From Bidens hawaiensis (lineage: Eukaryota > Streptophyta > Magnoliopsida > Asterales > Asteraceae): 64,000 nucleotides of DNA. A program made the translations under genes and the position numbers. Position 1 is the first letter of the stretch. Each line of letters begins with the position of its first letter. Positions 45,261 through 57,685 of the stretch are shown here, one piece after another. The stretch covers positions 124,001 to 188,000 of the forward strand of contig JAIQDT010003569.1 of the NCBI GenBank assembly GCA_021521415.1, read 5' to 3'. The notes beneath the pieces are model-generated. The model did no database searches, was not told where the DNA came from, and saw only the letters and a list, made by a program, of their open reading frames with translations.

Positions 45261-45499
45261 ATGGGTACCCAACATTTGTTGTTCTTGTTCTTCATTCTTT
45301 GCATAGTCACAGCTCAGATTAATCCAGGTTCATTTTCTTTCTATATTGTTGTTTTTGGTATGTGGGTTGCAGTTTTCTTCAAGTTCATTGCTTTCCTAAA
45401 TAAATTTGTGGTGGAAATTGATGTTGATGTGGGTTTTATGTATAAAGTTTTGATTTTGTGTTCTTGGTTTGATACTTTTAGGATGATGTAATTTGTTAA

Positions 45500-45960
45500 T
45501 CTTGGACCACATTTAAGCTTGAATGGGGGAGCAGAGCCTCTCGAGAGCTGCTCAAGCTCAAATCGACAAAAAAACTCGAAACGGGCCGAGCTTTCTCAAC
45601 GAGCCTCAATAAAGCTTGTTTAGTTATCGAACCTTGCATGGGAAGCTCGTTTAGGCTCATCGAACCTTAACAAACCTTGTGTATTTCTAAGTTTGACCCC
45701 CTTTTGGACTTCTATGTATTAATTTCACATTGCATAGCCGGGCCCGAGCCCGAGCGAGCTTTGGCTCGTTTAAGGTACTACATGAAATCGATCCGAGTGA
45801 GTCGTTTAAGGTTTCTCAACATATATAAAAATAATTAAAAACGTATATAAATTAATAAATAATAAACGAGTCAAGCCCGAGCTTGAAACAACAACTCATG
45901 AGCCGAACTCGAGCTCAAGCCTACTCGGGCTTGGCTCATTTTTTACCCCTACACTTGGGG
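45500..45960 (-). repeat. Dispersed GAGCTC-rich repeat, copy B (kinase intron 1)
   Basis: Reverse-orientation relative of 30770-31165; shares the ATAAATTAATAAATAATAAA core and CGAGCTC/CAAGCCCGAGCTT words. Confidence 0.55.
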
Positions 45961-46189
45961 GTGTTCACTTATTTTTTTTGGGTATCTTTGCTCTTAGTCT
46001 TGGGTTTGCCCTTGTTCTGTTGCTAGGTTTGTTTTTATCTTGGTTCTATGTGTTTAATAGTTTGATGGATCAAACCTTGACGTGTAAGATGGTGCTTGGA
46101 TGTGATTTCTTGTATACGAGTTATTCCATTTTGAATAACCATATTGAAAATATCAAATGCTTTTAGTTTGATTCAAAGTTCTCTTTAAC

Positions 46190-46545
46190 TGGTCAAAGGG
46201 TAAAGTGAATAAATATTAGGTAATGGGAAATGGGCTGAAAAAGGGTCAAACGGGTTGAAAATTGTGCAAAGTGTATATATAATGCATAAAAAGCTAACTT
46301 TAAAAAAAAAGAAGAAAATTGGATACAATGGATTCGGGCTGACCGGCCTTATAAGGTTTTGACTGTAGTCAATTGGGTAAAATAAAATGAAAAAAAAAAA
46401 AAAAAAAGATTAGCCAACTGTGAAACGGGTGAAAGGGTCAAACGGGTCAAAAGTTGTGCAAAGTGTATTTATATTGCATAAAAAGTTCTAATTTTTGATA
46501 AAAAGAAAATAGTTGGATGGGTTCGGGCCGACCCGTCAATCTTGC
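46190..46545 (+). repeat. Diverged tandem duplication in kinase intron 1
   Basis: 46190-46355 and 46420-46545 both contain gggtcaaacgggt, gtgcaaagtgtat-tata-tgcataaaaag and ggattcgggc/gggttcgggc blocks. They are separated by an A-rich run (46389-46406). Confidence 0.6.
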
Positions 46546-49500
46546 CAGATGTGTTCCCTTTGGATCAGTTTATATGCTTCATGTTTCTTTTCCTCAAAGT
46601 TGACATTTTTACTACAATCTTGATCATTCAAAACAGGATTTATAAGTTTTGACTGTGGTGGCCAAAGCAATTTCACAGACAACCTCGGCCTTAACTGGAC
46701 TCCGGATGACCAAATCATTTACGGGATTACAATCAACATCTCGGTCACAAACGAAACAAGACAACAATATCAAACAGTCAGATACTTCCCTGCAGACAAC
46801 AGAAAATACTGTTACACACTTAATGTTAAAGTTAGGACTAGGTACCTTATTAGAGCAACATTCTTATACGGTAACTTCGATAACAACAATGTTTACCCGA
46901 AATTCGACATTTCAATGGGACCCACTCCTTGGGCCACAATAGTCATCTCGGATGCTAACACTATCGAGTCACAAGAACTTATATTTTTGGCTTCTGGTTC
47001 TACAGTTAGCGTTTGTTTATCAAACGCTACAACGGGACAACCGTTTATTTCCACACTCGAGCTCCGACCATTTAACGGTTCGGTTTACCTCACACCGTTT
47101 GAAAATGAGTTCTTTCTTAGTGTTTCTGCAAGAATCAACTTCGGGGCGGAAAATGAGACCCCGTTAGGTACCCAGATGACCCGTTTGATAGAATATGGCA
47201 ATCGGATTTAGTGAAGAAAGCAAATTATCTTGTTGACGTTGCAGCCGGGACCGATAGGATATCGACAAAGTTACCGATTGATACAGGAAAAGACGAGCAG
47301 CCACCTCAGAAGGTAATGCAGACAGCTGTTGTGGGAAGAAACGGGACGTTGACTTACCGTATGAACTTGGACGGGTTTCCGGGATACGGGTGGGCATATA
47401 CTTACTTTGCTGAAATCGAAGATTTAGGTCCTGGTGAAACAAGAAAGTTTCGGCTGGTTCTTCCCAGAGAACCGGAGCTTAGTAAAGCGGTTGTTAATAT
47501 CCAAGAAAACGCACAAGGGACGAATCGGTTGTATGAACCGGGATATGAAAACATATCACTTCCGTTTGTTTTGTCGTTTAAGTTTCGGGAAACATCGGAT
47601 TCTACTCAAGGGCCTCTCGTTAATGCAATTGAGATTAGTAAATATTTGAAAATAAGTGATGGGTCTCTTGATGGTAAGTAAAGAAAGTTTTTTTAGATTA
47701 AAAGTTTAAAACTGTCAACTATTATTTATAAAATATGTTTATGTTTTCTTGAGGTTTCTTTGATTTACAGGAGATGTGGCTGCAAGTTTGGTATCGGATT
47801 ACAAGTTGTTGGATTGGGCCCAAGAAGGTGGCGACCCGTGTTTGCCAGTTGCATGGTCGTGGTTGGAGTGCAGTTTAGATCGTGAACCGAAGATTATATC
47901 AGTGTATCTTTCTTAACTCTATGTTGTTATATTCATTGGCTGATGGCGTATATGATATTCTTCTTTTATTGGAATAATAGAAAAATAGTACATTTCAAAA
48001 CAAGTGTTAGTGTGACATTAATATCCATCTAAAGATATTTTCCCAATTTTTGCAGAAAATTGTCTGGCAAGAACTTGACCGGAAGCATCCCGAACGATTT
48101 GATCAGGTTGACCAGCTTAGAAGAGTTGTAAGTTTCAGTGTGCACCTTTTACTTTAATGACATTTATCCAGCATTTATAATTAAATTTTACATGTTTCTA
48201 ACTATAGGTGGCTTGATGGGAATGCCCTTACGGGTCCAATTCCTGATTTCACAGGATGCCCAAATTTAAAGATAATGTAGCTCGGATTATACTTTACGTC
48301 TAGTGGTTTAGATTTATATTTTTTTTATTCTATTTGTATGACTCATATATGTTTTGTGTGTGCAGACATCTTGAGAACAATCAGTTGAGTGGTAATTTGC
48401 CCACCTGGTTAACAGACCTACCTAATTTAAGTCAACTGTAAGTAATTTAAAAAAACAAACATTATTATTCTTCCATCTGTCCCCCAAATCAACTCTTTTT
48501 CATTTTCGTAACTTTGTTACAAAGCATAACTCTGTTGCAAATAACGCTTTTTGGACACGGATATAGAGATATATCATTCCTGCTTTTATAAAAAGACCGT
48601 TATTTTATTTATGATCATATTAAATTGGTTTTGCTTCATGAATGCAGGTATGTACAAAATAACTTGTTAACCGGAGAAGTATCGTCCAGTCTTCTGAATA
48701 AGAACTTAATCTTGAAGTGAGTATTTCTTCTATTTTTTTCACTTAGATTTAAAAAACACAGTTGACTTCATATAAGTCAAACATGCTTATAAGCATATTT
48801 AACTGTAATTCCGGAGAAACGCCTTAAACCATTTTAGATTTGCATACATGATTATCATGTTACTTTATGTTTTCCATTGTTCTACACACTTTGACTTTTA
48901 AGGTCAAATTTATATTAATCTGCATGCAACTTTTGCAGCTTCACAGGAAATGTTAATCTTAGTAAAGGAGGTAATGACGGGAGACGCAATAGAAACATAA
49001 TTATTGGATTAGCAGTTGGGGCTGCTGCACTTTTTCTAGGGTTCTTAACTTCTTGTCTACTGCTTCACCAACGGAAAAAACATCCGAAAATGGGTAAGCT
49101 CACGCAACACATATTGAGATGCTTTCATGCACATGGTACATCATTATTTTATGTTTTATAACAAATAATGTATTGATTTATATTTTTATTTTGGCCAGAG
49201 CCGAAGCATAGGATGCCTGTTACGAACAATGCAACAACCGAAGCTGCTCAAAGCTTCACATTATCCGAGCTACGAAACGCCACAAACAATTTTGAAAACA
49301 AAGTAGGCTCGGGAGGATATGGCACCGTTTACTATGGAAAACTAAACGATGGAAAAGAAATCGCTGTAAAAATACTTCAAAATAATAATGTATATCAAGG
49401 CAAGAAAGAGTTTCAAATGAGGTGACTTTTCTTATAATAATTTCTTCATGTTATTTTACTCGCTAAAACAACCCGTTCTTGATCATTTGATTTCTTTTTT

Positions 49501-50757
49501 CTGTTTAAGTTGACTCTTCTTTCACGAATCCATCATCGAAACCTGGTCCAGTTTCTCGGGTTTTGCCAAGAAGAAGGGATGGATATTCTTGTTTATGAGT
49601 TTATGCATAATGGCACACTCAAAGAACATCTTTATGGTTTGTTATTTTTAATCTGATTTTGTTCTTGGCCCGATTCTTTTATAGGTTTGCTGTTGTTATA
49701 ACGAATCTTTATGTATAAATTTAGGAGCTTTGGCAAGGGAACGCGGAATTAAATGGATCAAACGACTCGAGATTGCTGAAGAGTCTGCCAATGGTTTGCT
49801 TTATTTGAACTAAATATTTTTGTTTCATTATAATGCATATGCTGACTTGGTTCTTTTCTTTTAACTTGTTTTAGGGATCGTGTATCTTCATACCGGTTGT
49901 AGCCCATCCATCATTCATAGAGATTTGAAAACAAGCAATATTCTTCTTGATAAGAACATGCGGGCTAAAGTCTCGGATTTTGGTCTCTCAAAGCTTGCAG
50001 TTGATGGTGCTTCACACGTTTCTAGCATTGTTCGTGGCACACTCGGCTATCTTGATCCTGAGTAAGTTGTAATGTCAAAATTTTCTATATTATTGAAGAA
50101 TATTTTCGAGGTTTTGCCAAATGATCAAACAACATCCTTAAAAATTTTAAAAAGTGAAATGATACCATATTTATGGGAATAAATACACTATTGCTATTTA
50201 TATAATTATATTATATCATTCTCAAACTTTATATTACTTGTGAAATGTAGGTACTATATATCAAACCGTTTAACAGACAAAACCGATATCTATAGTTTTG
50301 GTGTCATTCTTCTTGAGCTAATCTCGGGCCAAGAAGCAATTTCAAACGAAAACTTTGGTAGCAATTGTCGTAACATCGTTCAATGGGTAAGTCTATTTAA
50401 CATTCCCTCTAAGCATCAAATGTTTTTATCGGCTTCGTTGGTTTATATGATAGGCGAAGATGCATATAGAGAACGGGGACATTCAGGGAATCATTGATCC
50501 GGCTCTTGGTAATGAATATGACATCCAGTCAATGTGGAAGATGGCTGAAAAAGCTCGATAGACCATCAATGTCTGAAGTTATTAAGGATATACAAGATGC
50601 AATCTTGATAGAAAGGGGAGTGGAAACAGGCGCACGAGATGGTAGTTCCGATGAAATGCCAAGACATACGATTTTAAACATGGGTTCACTTGATTTAATG
50701 GCCAACGATAAAGATTTGTCGATTGATGAGTCGTTTGCTCGACCCGATCCTCGATAG

Positions 50758-52394
50758 TATTGGTTCTGTTTCATATCTTCGATGTCATATGCTTAACATG
50801 GAAGTTGTGATGTTTTTGGAGGTTGGGTTTGGAGTAGCTAGCAAGCCGGTTGGTTTAGTTCACGGTTCAGCGTTCTAATGGTTTGCCCGACGATTTGAAA
50901 CTTTAAACCGGTCGTGTAAACTGAGCCGGCACTTTAGTCTTATTATTTACAGTTTTTATTTCTCTTTTAGATATACAGTTATGTATATGTATTATATTCA
51001 TTAATCATCTTTATCGTATTATAAGTTTTAATACGAACTAACAGTTTAAAAAAATATTGGTTCAAACCGTCAAAACTAAACTGAACCGGCCGGTTTGGCC
51101 GACTAACTAAATCCCTTTGGTTTGGTAGTTAACGGTGACGACCCAAAATTCCGTGAAAGCCAATCAAACATGACTTTGTATTATTTTTTTAAGTAATTTT
51201 AGTGTTATCAAAGTTACCAAATTAAAAATAAACCTCACGATCCAGGGTTTTAATGCGCCACCGTGATGCAGTTTTACCAATATACCCTTGGGTCATACTA
51301 AAATAAATGGTCAAAGTTAACGCCGGGTAACGGTATAGCTCAAACTACCTCGTATTATAGACGATGGGACAAAAAGGTGTTAACATATGGTTGTAAATTG
51401 CAATTAAGTCTAATATATATCTTTACATGAACCAAACGTTCATTCAGCCATTCAGACAGACGCTTTTATTAAACCAAACATTCTTAAGTCTGAGCGAAGC
51501 AGACCTAAATCATTAAGAGGCCTATTCAGAACTAAACAAACATGCCCTTAATCTCCGAGAAATCTTATTTTCTCTTCTATATATAGTACTATGATAGAGC
51601 CTTTGTAATACACGGATGGTTAAAAAAATAAAACAAAGTGGAATGTTATGAATCTAAACAATTAATAAAAAGAATAGGCCAACATCAATTCATTCTAGTT
51701 GGGTTGGTAAGCCACAAGCATTTTAAAAACAAGATAGTGAATTCGATCTCACCAACAACATTCATAAAGAAAAAAATGTAAAAATAGAAACTTGGTAGAA
51801 TCTATAATTATTATCATAATATCATAGGTTATTATTCAATTCAGGAAGCGCACGTGTTAGTTTTAATTATCATATCATCGGTTATTATTACGTTTGAACG
51901 TTGAAGGGCTATACGTAAATATCTAGGTTGTAGGGAGTTTGGTTTGGTTTGGGGTCGGCGGTTAAATTAGATCTTCTCAGAGCTTAGCTTTGCTTTGCTC
52001 TGCTTTAGGGTTTGAAAGTCACCTGCTTCAGGTATGAATGATTTTGTGTTTGCTATTATCGGTTCGTAAATTGCATAATAATAATAATATTAGTGTGTCT
52101 GTCTAATTATGATGAAAAGACGAGACGAATGCATCGATTATTCTAAAATTTTGTTTTGACTAAAATCCGTGGATGATTAACTGAAGAATTTTGATTAAAA
52201 ACCTTAACTGGTTGGTGGAGACGTATGGTACTTCTTGTTATGCTTGCCTTTAAATTGTATTGTTGCCGAGTCTTTCAAAATTTTTGTTTGGTCAAAAAAA
52301 TCGAGTCGACTATGTATATGTCGGCAACAGAGAGATCGACTCTGAAAACAAAGATTGTTGTATTATTATTAATTAAGTTTATGGACATTTGTAG
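50758..52394. other. Intergenic and leader sequence before the DUF295 gene
   Basis: Holds the kinase 3' flank, an AACCGG-rich fold-back stretch (about 50847-51094), a SINE-like unit, and a probable 5' UTR exon of the next gene ending at 52031 (cag/gtatga), spliced to an acceptor just before 52395. Confidence 0.5.
51670..51785 (+). mobile_element. tRNA-derived SINE remnant
   Basis: A-box-like tagttgggttggtaagcc (51695-51712) and B-box-like gaattcgatctc (51739-51750), about 30 bp apart, followed by an A-rich tail, as in plant SINEs. Ends and target duplication are unclear. Confidence 0.4.
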
Positions 52395-54570
52395 ATGGAG
52401 CCGCAGAAGCATGTTTGTGCTTCCATCTGTGATGGATTACCCACCCCATCAGCAAACCATCCTTGGTTGGTTGATAGGGACGACAACCGAGACCATATTA
52501 TCTACACCATGCGTGACCCGCCTTCTCAACACAGGTGCCGGATTCCTTCGCTTCTTGGGAGGCGTGTCCGAGGATGTTTCTATGGCTGGGTGGTTCTCTC
52601 CAACCATCCGCACAATGACATGTGGTCTCTTTAGAACCCAGTGACTTCTAAGATCATACGTCTCCCCTGTTTGATTAGGAATATTAATGGATATGGAGGT
52701 TCAAATTTTACCCAATGGTGTTGTTTGTCGTCCCCTCCCGATGATCATGGTTCCATTTTCATGTTACCAACTATAAAATATACCATTGTTTTTTGCCGGC
52801 TGGATTTGGACTATACAAGAAAGAGGTTGAAATGGGTGGAAATGCCATACGCTAAACAAATGAGGAGCATAGTCGGTTGTGATCGTTTCTTATGCAGCGT
52901 AACTTGTTGCGATGGTAAACTGTACGCCTTGAGTAGTGGGAGTGCTCGATATTGGGTCATACACATTGAATTTGTAGTAAAGGGTAGAGAAATTGCGATG
53001 AGTCTATCGCCATATTCTAGGTTCCCATTTTGTCCTAGTATTTGTTGTTGTCAGTTTGCCACTCCTCTTCTTAAAGGCTGTTGTAAAGAGTTGTTCTTCA
53101 TTGAATTAGGTCATAATTACGTGACAAAGCAAACATTTCATTGCATGCGCGTGTTTAAACTGCACACAACTAATATAAGATGGGAAGAAATTGATGATCT
53201 TAAGGGCACTACATTATTCGTGGATCTTGCTCATGATTACTCTGTGTTTTGTAGCCCTTCTGAGGTAGGGGGTTTTGTGTACCTTCTTGACAGACCCGGC
53301 ATTGTAATATACTCATACGACTTCAACAATAGAACCATAGCCTTATCATTCATGTCGGAGCACAGGTATTGCTTTTATTTTCTCTAGAAAAGGGGGAAAT
53401 GTTACATTTTCTTAAAAGATAAATCATTTGTTATGCAGGTTACATGGAGAAATCAAGTCTCAAGAAGAAAATGAGATGGCGGTAAGGGATGTCGAGGTTT
53501 ATAGTGATAGCACAGAGATTGACAATGTTGAGGAGAATATGGAGTCACATGTTCTCAACATTCCGCTTGATGTTTTGAAGACGATTATGAAGTTTTGTGT
53601 TGGCGTCGAGTACCTCAACTTTCGTGCTACATGCAAGCAATGCCATTTAGCCGCACCTATGATCCAATGGAGTAAGGGAGGGAGATTGCAGTCATATTCT
53701 GTAGTTTTACCATGGCTGATGGTGGTACACAAAGGTCAAGACGATATATCTTTTACTGACCCGATGTTTGGTGACAAATACTTTATAAAGACACCTCAAG
53801 AATTGATTGGTGATTTGGAAATAGATTGCTCTGTGGGTGGTTGGCTGCTTGTACGTAGGATCCCGGGACCCTTAATGTTCTTTAACCCCTTTACAGGTGA
53901 TATCCGTGAGCTTCCAACGGTGCCTTATTTACAAAGCTATTGTTTCTCGGCACCACCTACTTCCTCAGATTGTATGGTTGTTGGATTTACAGCATTAGGC
54001 GAATGTCATATGCACATCCACTTTGTAGCTCAAGAATCGTCTTGGTTTGAATTCCATCTAAACTTTTGTGGCGATGAGTCCTTTCGTTTTGCAACACACT
54101 ATGGCCAAAATCTTTATGAAGTGTATAACAATGGGGGACTTGGTTTCATAGATGCAGGCAACCAAGATTACAGTTTGCTGAATGGCCCAAAAAATAGTTG
54201 TGTGTCTCCCAAACAAAACTTTCTAATGAAATGCGATAAACACTTGTTGCTAGTCATTGTAGGGTTGTTTGGAGAGTCCGTTGAGGTATTCAAGATGAAT
54301 GACTCAAGACAATGGGAGAAAACAGAGACTTTAGGAAGGCATGCGATTTATATTGGTGGTAAGACGTGTCTTTGCATTGAAACCAAAACACCAGCAATGG
54401 CGAACAAGATTTACTTTCCGTGTGTGCATCCTGAAAGTAGGAAGATAGTGTTCTATTCTCTTGAAACAAGAAGGTATCACACATCCAATACGGAAGAAGG
54501 TTTTTGGCATTTAATGGGAACAGAACATTATTTCGACCCTCATGTGTGGATCGAACCAAGTTGGCCGTAG
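52395..54570 (+). pseudogene. Double DUF295 (KIB1-4-type) protein with a central F-box, one internal stop
   Basis: Two exons, 52395-53365 and 53439-54570, joined in phase, span 701 codons. The first half (to about residue 323) is a DUF295-like beta-propeller without F-box. The second half has an F-box-like segment (LNIPLDVLKTIMKFCVGVEY, near residue 375) and a full DUF295 propeller ending HYFDPHVWIEPSWP. Codon 80 is TAG (52632-52634), right after NDMWSL, where the family shows continuing NP-TSK-I-LP sequence. So the gene is either a recent pseudogene or starts downstream, leaving the F-box half intact. F-box/DUF295 proteins serve as SCF substrate adaptors in some cases; the target here is unknown. 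Confidence 0.75.
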
Positions 54571-55353
54571 TAGGTTCGTTTTTATGTTTTATTATCGCCT
54601 TTGTTTTTTAATTATTGAATATGATACTCGCAACTGTTGGTTTACATCAATAAACAAAAATGTTTTATGCACCTTAATTTCACATCCATGTTTGCGTTAT
54701 GCATCTATAACGCTGCTGCTTATTGTATTCAATCGCTTGACCATGATCCAGCTTTTGACGTTGCTTGCTTTTGTGCTATTGAATTATGATTCTGTAAGAC
54801 CAAAATGACCTGCGCCATAGCACACACCTTACAAGGATGGATGATTCGCAAATATGAATCTTCATCATGAACGATTGTTAGCTTTCTTTCTTTTTATTCC
54901 CTCTTACATATATGACAAATTGATTCTATATGTTTTATTATGTATTTAATTATAAATTTCTAATATTGTTTGTGTTACGCCATTTTTCTAACCTTTCTTT
55001 AACCATTCAAATGCCACATATACTATTATACATCTTGTAGTAATAATAATAATAATCTTTCAATGATATGATAATTGATAATTTTCAACGTTCAATTATG
55101 CGACTCATATCTTAAACGAATGTTGTTCCCCGCTAAATGCTCAAGTAATAATATTTCATATGTACTTTCTTTTTTAATTTTCGGAAAGCGGCAATAACAT
55201 ATTTATACTCATTTCTTATGTCGGTTATTACTCTTTGGCCCTTCGACTTTTAAAAATTGACATTTTTGTCTTGAAGTTTTAGCGGGGTGTTACGTATTGC
55301 AAACAAATTTCTGACACACCGAGTAACTACAACATTTTTGTCTCAAAAAGCAT
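54571..55353. other. Intergenic sequence
   Basis: 3' flank of the DUF295 gene. AT-rich, with an (AAT)n run near 55040. No gene seen. Confidence 0.6.
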
Positions 55354-55812
55354 GTTTGTTTTGTTGTTTAAGTTTTGGGAAACATCGGATTCTACTCAAG
55401 GGCCTCTTGTTAATGCAATTGAGGTTAGTAAATATTAGAAAATAAGTGACAGGTCTCTTGATGATAAGTAAGGCAAGTTTTTTTAGATTAAAAGTTAAAA
55501 CTGTCGAGCTATTATTTATAAAATTTGTTATGTTTTTGTGGGGTTTCTTTGATTTACAGGAGATGTGGCTGCAAGTTTGGTATCGGGTTATAAGTTGTTG
55601 GATTGGGCCCAAGAATGTGGCGACCCGTGTTTGCCGGTTGCATGGTTGTGGTTGGAGTGCAGTTTAGATCGTGAACCGAAGATTATATCAGTATGTCTTT
55701 CTTAACTCTATGTTGTATTAATTGACTGATGGCGTATATGATATTCTTCATTTGTTGGAATAATGAAAAATTTTAAAAAGTGAAATGATACCATATCTAT
55801 AGGAATAAATAC
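55354..55812 (+). pseudogene. Truncated, internally deleted tandem copy of the receptor kinase
   Basis: 55354-55770 is about 90% similar to 47570-47985 (end of exon 2, intron, exon 3, intron). At 55766-55775 it jumps to sequence matching kinase intron 12 (about 50141-50192). The joint lies in a shared A/T run. The copy has a stop (TTG to TAG near 55436) and a lost exon-2 donor (GT to AT near 55466). It is cut at 55812 by the second gypsy element; the rest may lie beyond the window. Confidence 0.88.
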
Positions 55813-56022
55813 TGAAGAAACGTGGATCGGCTCACTGGTAGACGATCAACTTTCCTCGGGTATGAGTATGCTATTTCACCGATGGTTCTCCGGAGTATGA
55901 GTTCTTCCACCTACAAAACGAGCAGCACCGTGAACTTACCCCTCAGAAAGGGACAGAGGGGTCCTCTTTGGGGTAACCCTCCGGTGTGAGAATAAGAGAT
56001 TGTAGGAGAAGATAATAATAAT

Positions 56023-56598
56023 CTGAGAGTGAGTAAGGAATTGGAATGTATTTTCTTGCTTACCTCCCCTTGTGGAGGTGGTGTGGTATTTATAGTGTTA
56101 GGGTTTCTAATGATTGGGCTCAGATCCCATTAGGGCCTTTTTGGCCTCCTCCTATTGCTTTGCGCCACGTGTCCTTAGGACACCTGGTGCTTTTTCATTG
56201 ATTATTCTCTGACCCAGGCATTTTACCTGACCCATGTGCAATCACGTGGTAGCACATGGGTTTTGCTGAGTTGTTCACCTTTCATTGGCAGATGTCAACA
56301 TCAGCATATTCTGAGAGTGAGTAAGGAATTGGAATGTATTCTCTTGCTTACCTCCCCTTGTGGAGGTGGTGTGGTATTTATAGTGTTAGGGTTTCCAATG
56401 ATTGGGCTCAGATCCCATTAGGGCCTTTTTGGCCTCCTCCTATTGCTTTGCGCCACGTGTCCTTAGGACACCTGGTGCTTTTTCATTGATTATTCTCTGA
56501 CCCAGGCATTTTACCTGACCCATGTGCAATCACGTGGTAGCACATGGGTTTTGCTGAGTTGTCCACCTTTCATTGGCAGCTGTCAACATCAGCATATT
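56023..56598 (-). repeat. 288-bp tandem duplication of the LTR core promoter
   Basis: 56023-56310 is repeated with very few changes at 56311-56598. Each copy has a minus-strand CACTATAAATACCAC TATA box (cores 56097-56104 and 56385-56392) and a CACGTGG/CCACGTG pair. Confidence 0.9.
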
Positions 56599-56704
56599 CT
56601 TATTCCTTAAAGGATACCTTCTGGAAGGTTGTCTGACGAGCACAATCAAGGTTGTCCTTATCCTGATTTGGATAAGGACGAGGTTGATTATGTGCACGTG
56701 TGAT

Positions 56705-57005
56705 ATGCGCTTATCCTGAGGATGCGCGAAGTCTTCTCTTTATTCTCGCGCGCAGATGTTTCATGCGCAGATGTGATATGCGCAAGCATATGTAATATGC
56801 GCCACGCGCAGATGTGATATGCGTGAGCATATATGATGCGTGAGCATGCGATATGCGCCACGCGCAGATGTGATATGCGTGAGCATATATGGTGCGCGAG
56901 CATGTGATACGCGTGAGCATATGTGATGCGTGAGCATGTGATACGCGTGAGCATATGTGATGCGTGAGCATATGTGATGCGTGAGCATATGTGATATGCG
57001 CCGTG
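56705..57005 (-). repeat. 16-17-bp minisatellite in the LTR U3 region
   Basis: More than ten variable units of gcgtgagcatatgtgat, interspersed with cacgcgcagatgtgatat. All lie upstream of the TATA boxes in element sense. His/Ser/Ala-rich frames across it are repeat artefacts. Confidence 0.88.
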
Positions 57006-57116
57006 CGCATAGGTTTTGGCTTTGTGCCTTCATGATATCTTGATTTCAAGCCTCTTGTCTATATCTTGTGGGTTGACCCGCCCCGTTCGATGTTAAGGCG
57101 GGTACATACCTCTTCA

Positions 57117-57131
57117 AGCCCCCCCAGTCTA
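57117..57131 (-). other. Polypurine tract of the second gypsy element
   Basis: The minus strand reads gactggggggggct next to the LTR, matching the first element's tract. Confidence 0.65.
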
Positions 57132-57562
57132 ATGTGTGTCTTGTCTCGCGCGAGCGAGGTAAGATAGATATTAGACTTAATAGTTCTCTTTTAATAGGGT
57201 TTTGTCTTTTCCTTTTTTATATCGTTGCGCGAAATTCTATCCTTGTGGTTGAAATGAATCGTCCATGTACGCGGTTGGTTGGTGCTGACATGCGTCAGAG
57301 ATGGAGACGTGTCAGACTTTTCGTGTGCTCGAGGTGCTACAGTTGCCTTTCATGTCCCCTCACATAGTGTCAGGAACACGTGTCGCGCTCGTGTTGGCCT
57401 GCACCTGCGAGTGGGGGCGCGTGAACTCTGATCAGTACATGTTTCGTTCCCTTTCATGTCCCCACACACAGTCAGGAACACGTGTCGCGCTCGCGTTGGC
57501 CTGCACCTGCAAGTGGGGGCGCGTGAACTCTGATCAGTACCTGTTTCTCTCTCTCCTAGGCC

Positions 57563-57568
57563 TATAAA
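57563..57568 (+). promoter_or_regulatory. TATA box of the second antisense gene
   Basis: TATAAA in ggcctataaaagcaag, 118 bp before the ATG at 57686; nearly the same distance as in the first element (118 bp). Upstream, two copies of a cacgtgtcgcgctcg module start near 57374 and 57478. Confidence 0.6.
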
Positions 57569-57685
57569 AGCAAGCCTTTTGAGTTATTATTCTTCATCTT
57601 CATTGTTATTTCAGAGCTTTCCTTTCCTTCCATTGTTATTCCGATTTCCGTTCTTGAAGTAACCTCTGTTTGATTTCACAGTTGT

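Larger units (their letters stand above)
45261..50757 (+). pseudogene. Malectin-like LRR receptor kinase (LRR-I type) with three frame lesions
   Basis: Fourteen exons: 45261-45327, 46637-47673, 47771-47903, 48056-48127, 48208-48276, 48366-48437, 48658-48716, 48939-49093, 49199-49421, 49510-49636, 49725-49793, 49875-50061, 50251-50396 and 50454-50757. In order they encode a signal peptide (LLFLFFILCIVTAQ), a malectin-like domain from FISFDCGG, LRRs in 69-72 bp phase-2 exons, a membrane segment (GLAVGAAALFLGFLTSCLL) and a kinase with [25 protein letters not shown] and [14 protein letters not shown]. Three lesions break the frame: one base missing near 47165, one missing near 49417, and about ten codons lost with a frame change near 50555 (stop at 50559). 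Exon-phase arithmetic supports each. It resembles Arabidopsis At2g37050/At1g67720. Sequencing error is possible for the single-base losses. Confidence 0.85.
55813..57116 (-). repeat. 3' LTR of the second gypsy element
   Basis: 1304 bp, TG...CA. Contains a 288-bp tandem duplication carrying two TATA boxes and, further upstream in U3, a 16-17-bp minisatellite. Only one LTR is in the window, so its age cannot be estimated. Confidence 0.85.

Noticed and set aside
56688..57049. Histidine/serine-rich minus-strand frames
   Set aside because: Encoded by the 16-17-bp minisatellite of the LTR, open in three overlapping frames, so a repeat artefact.
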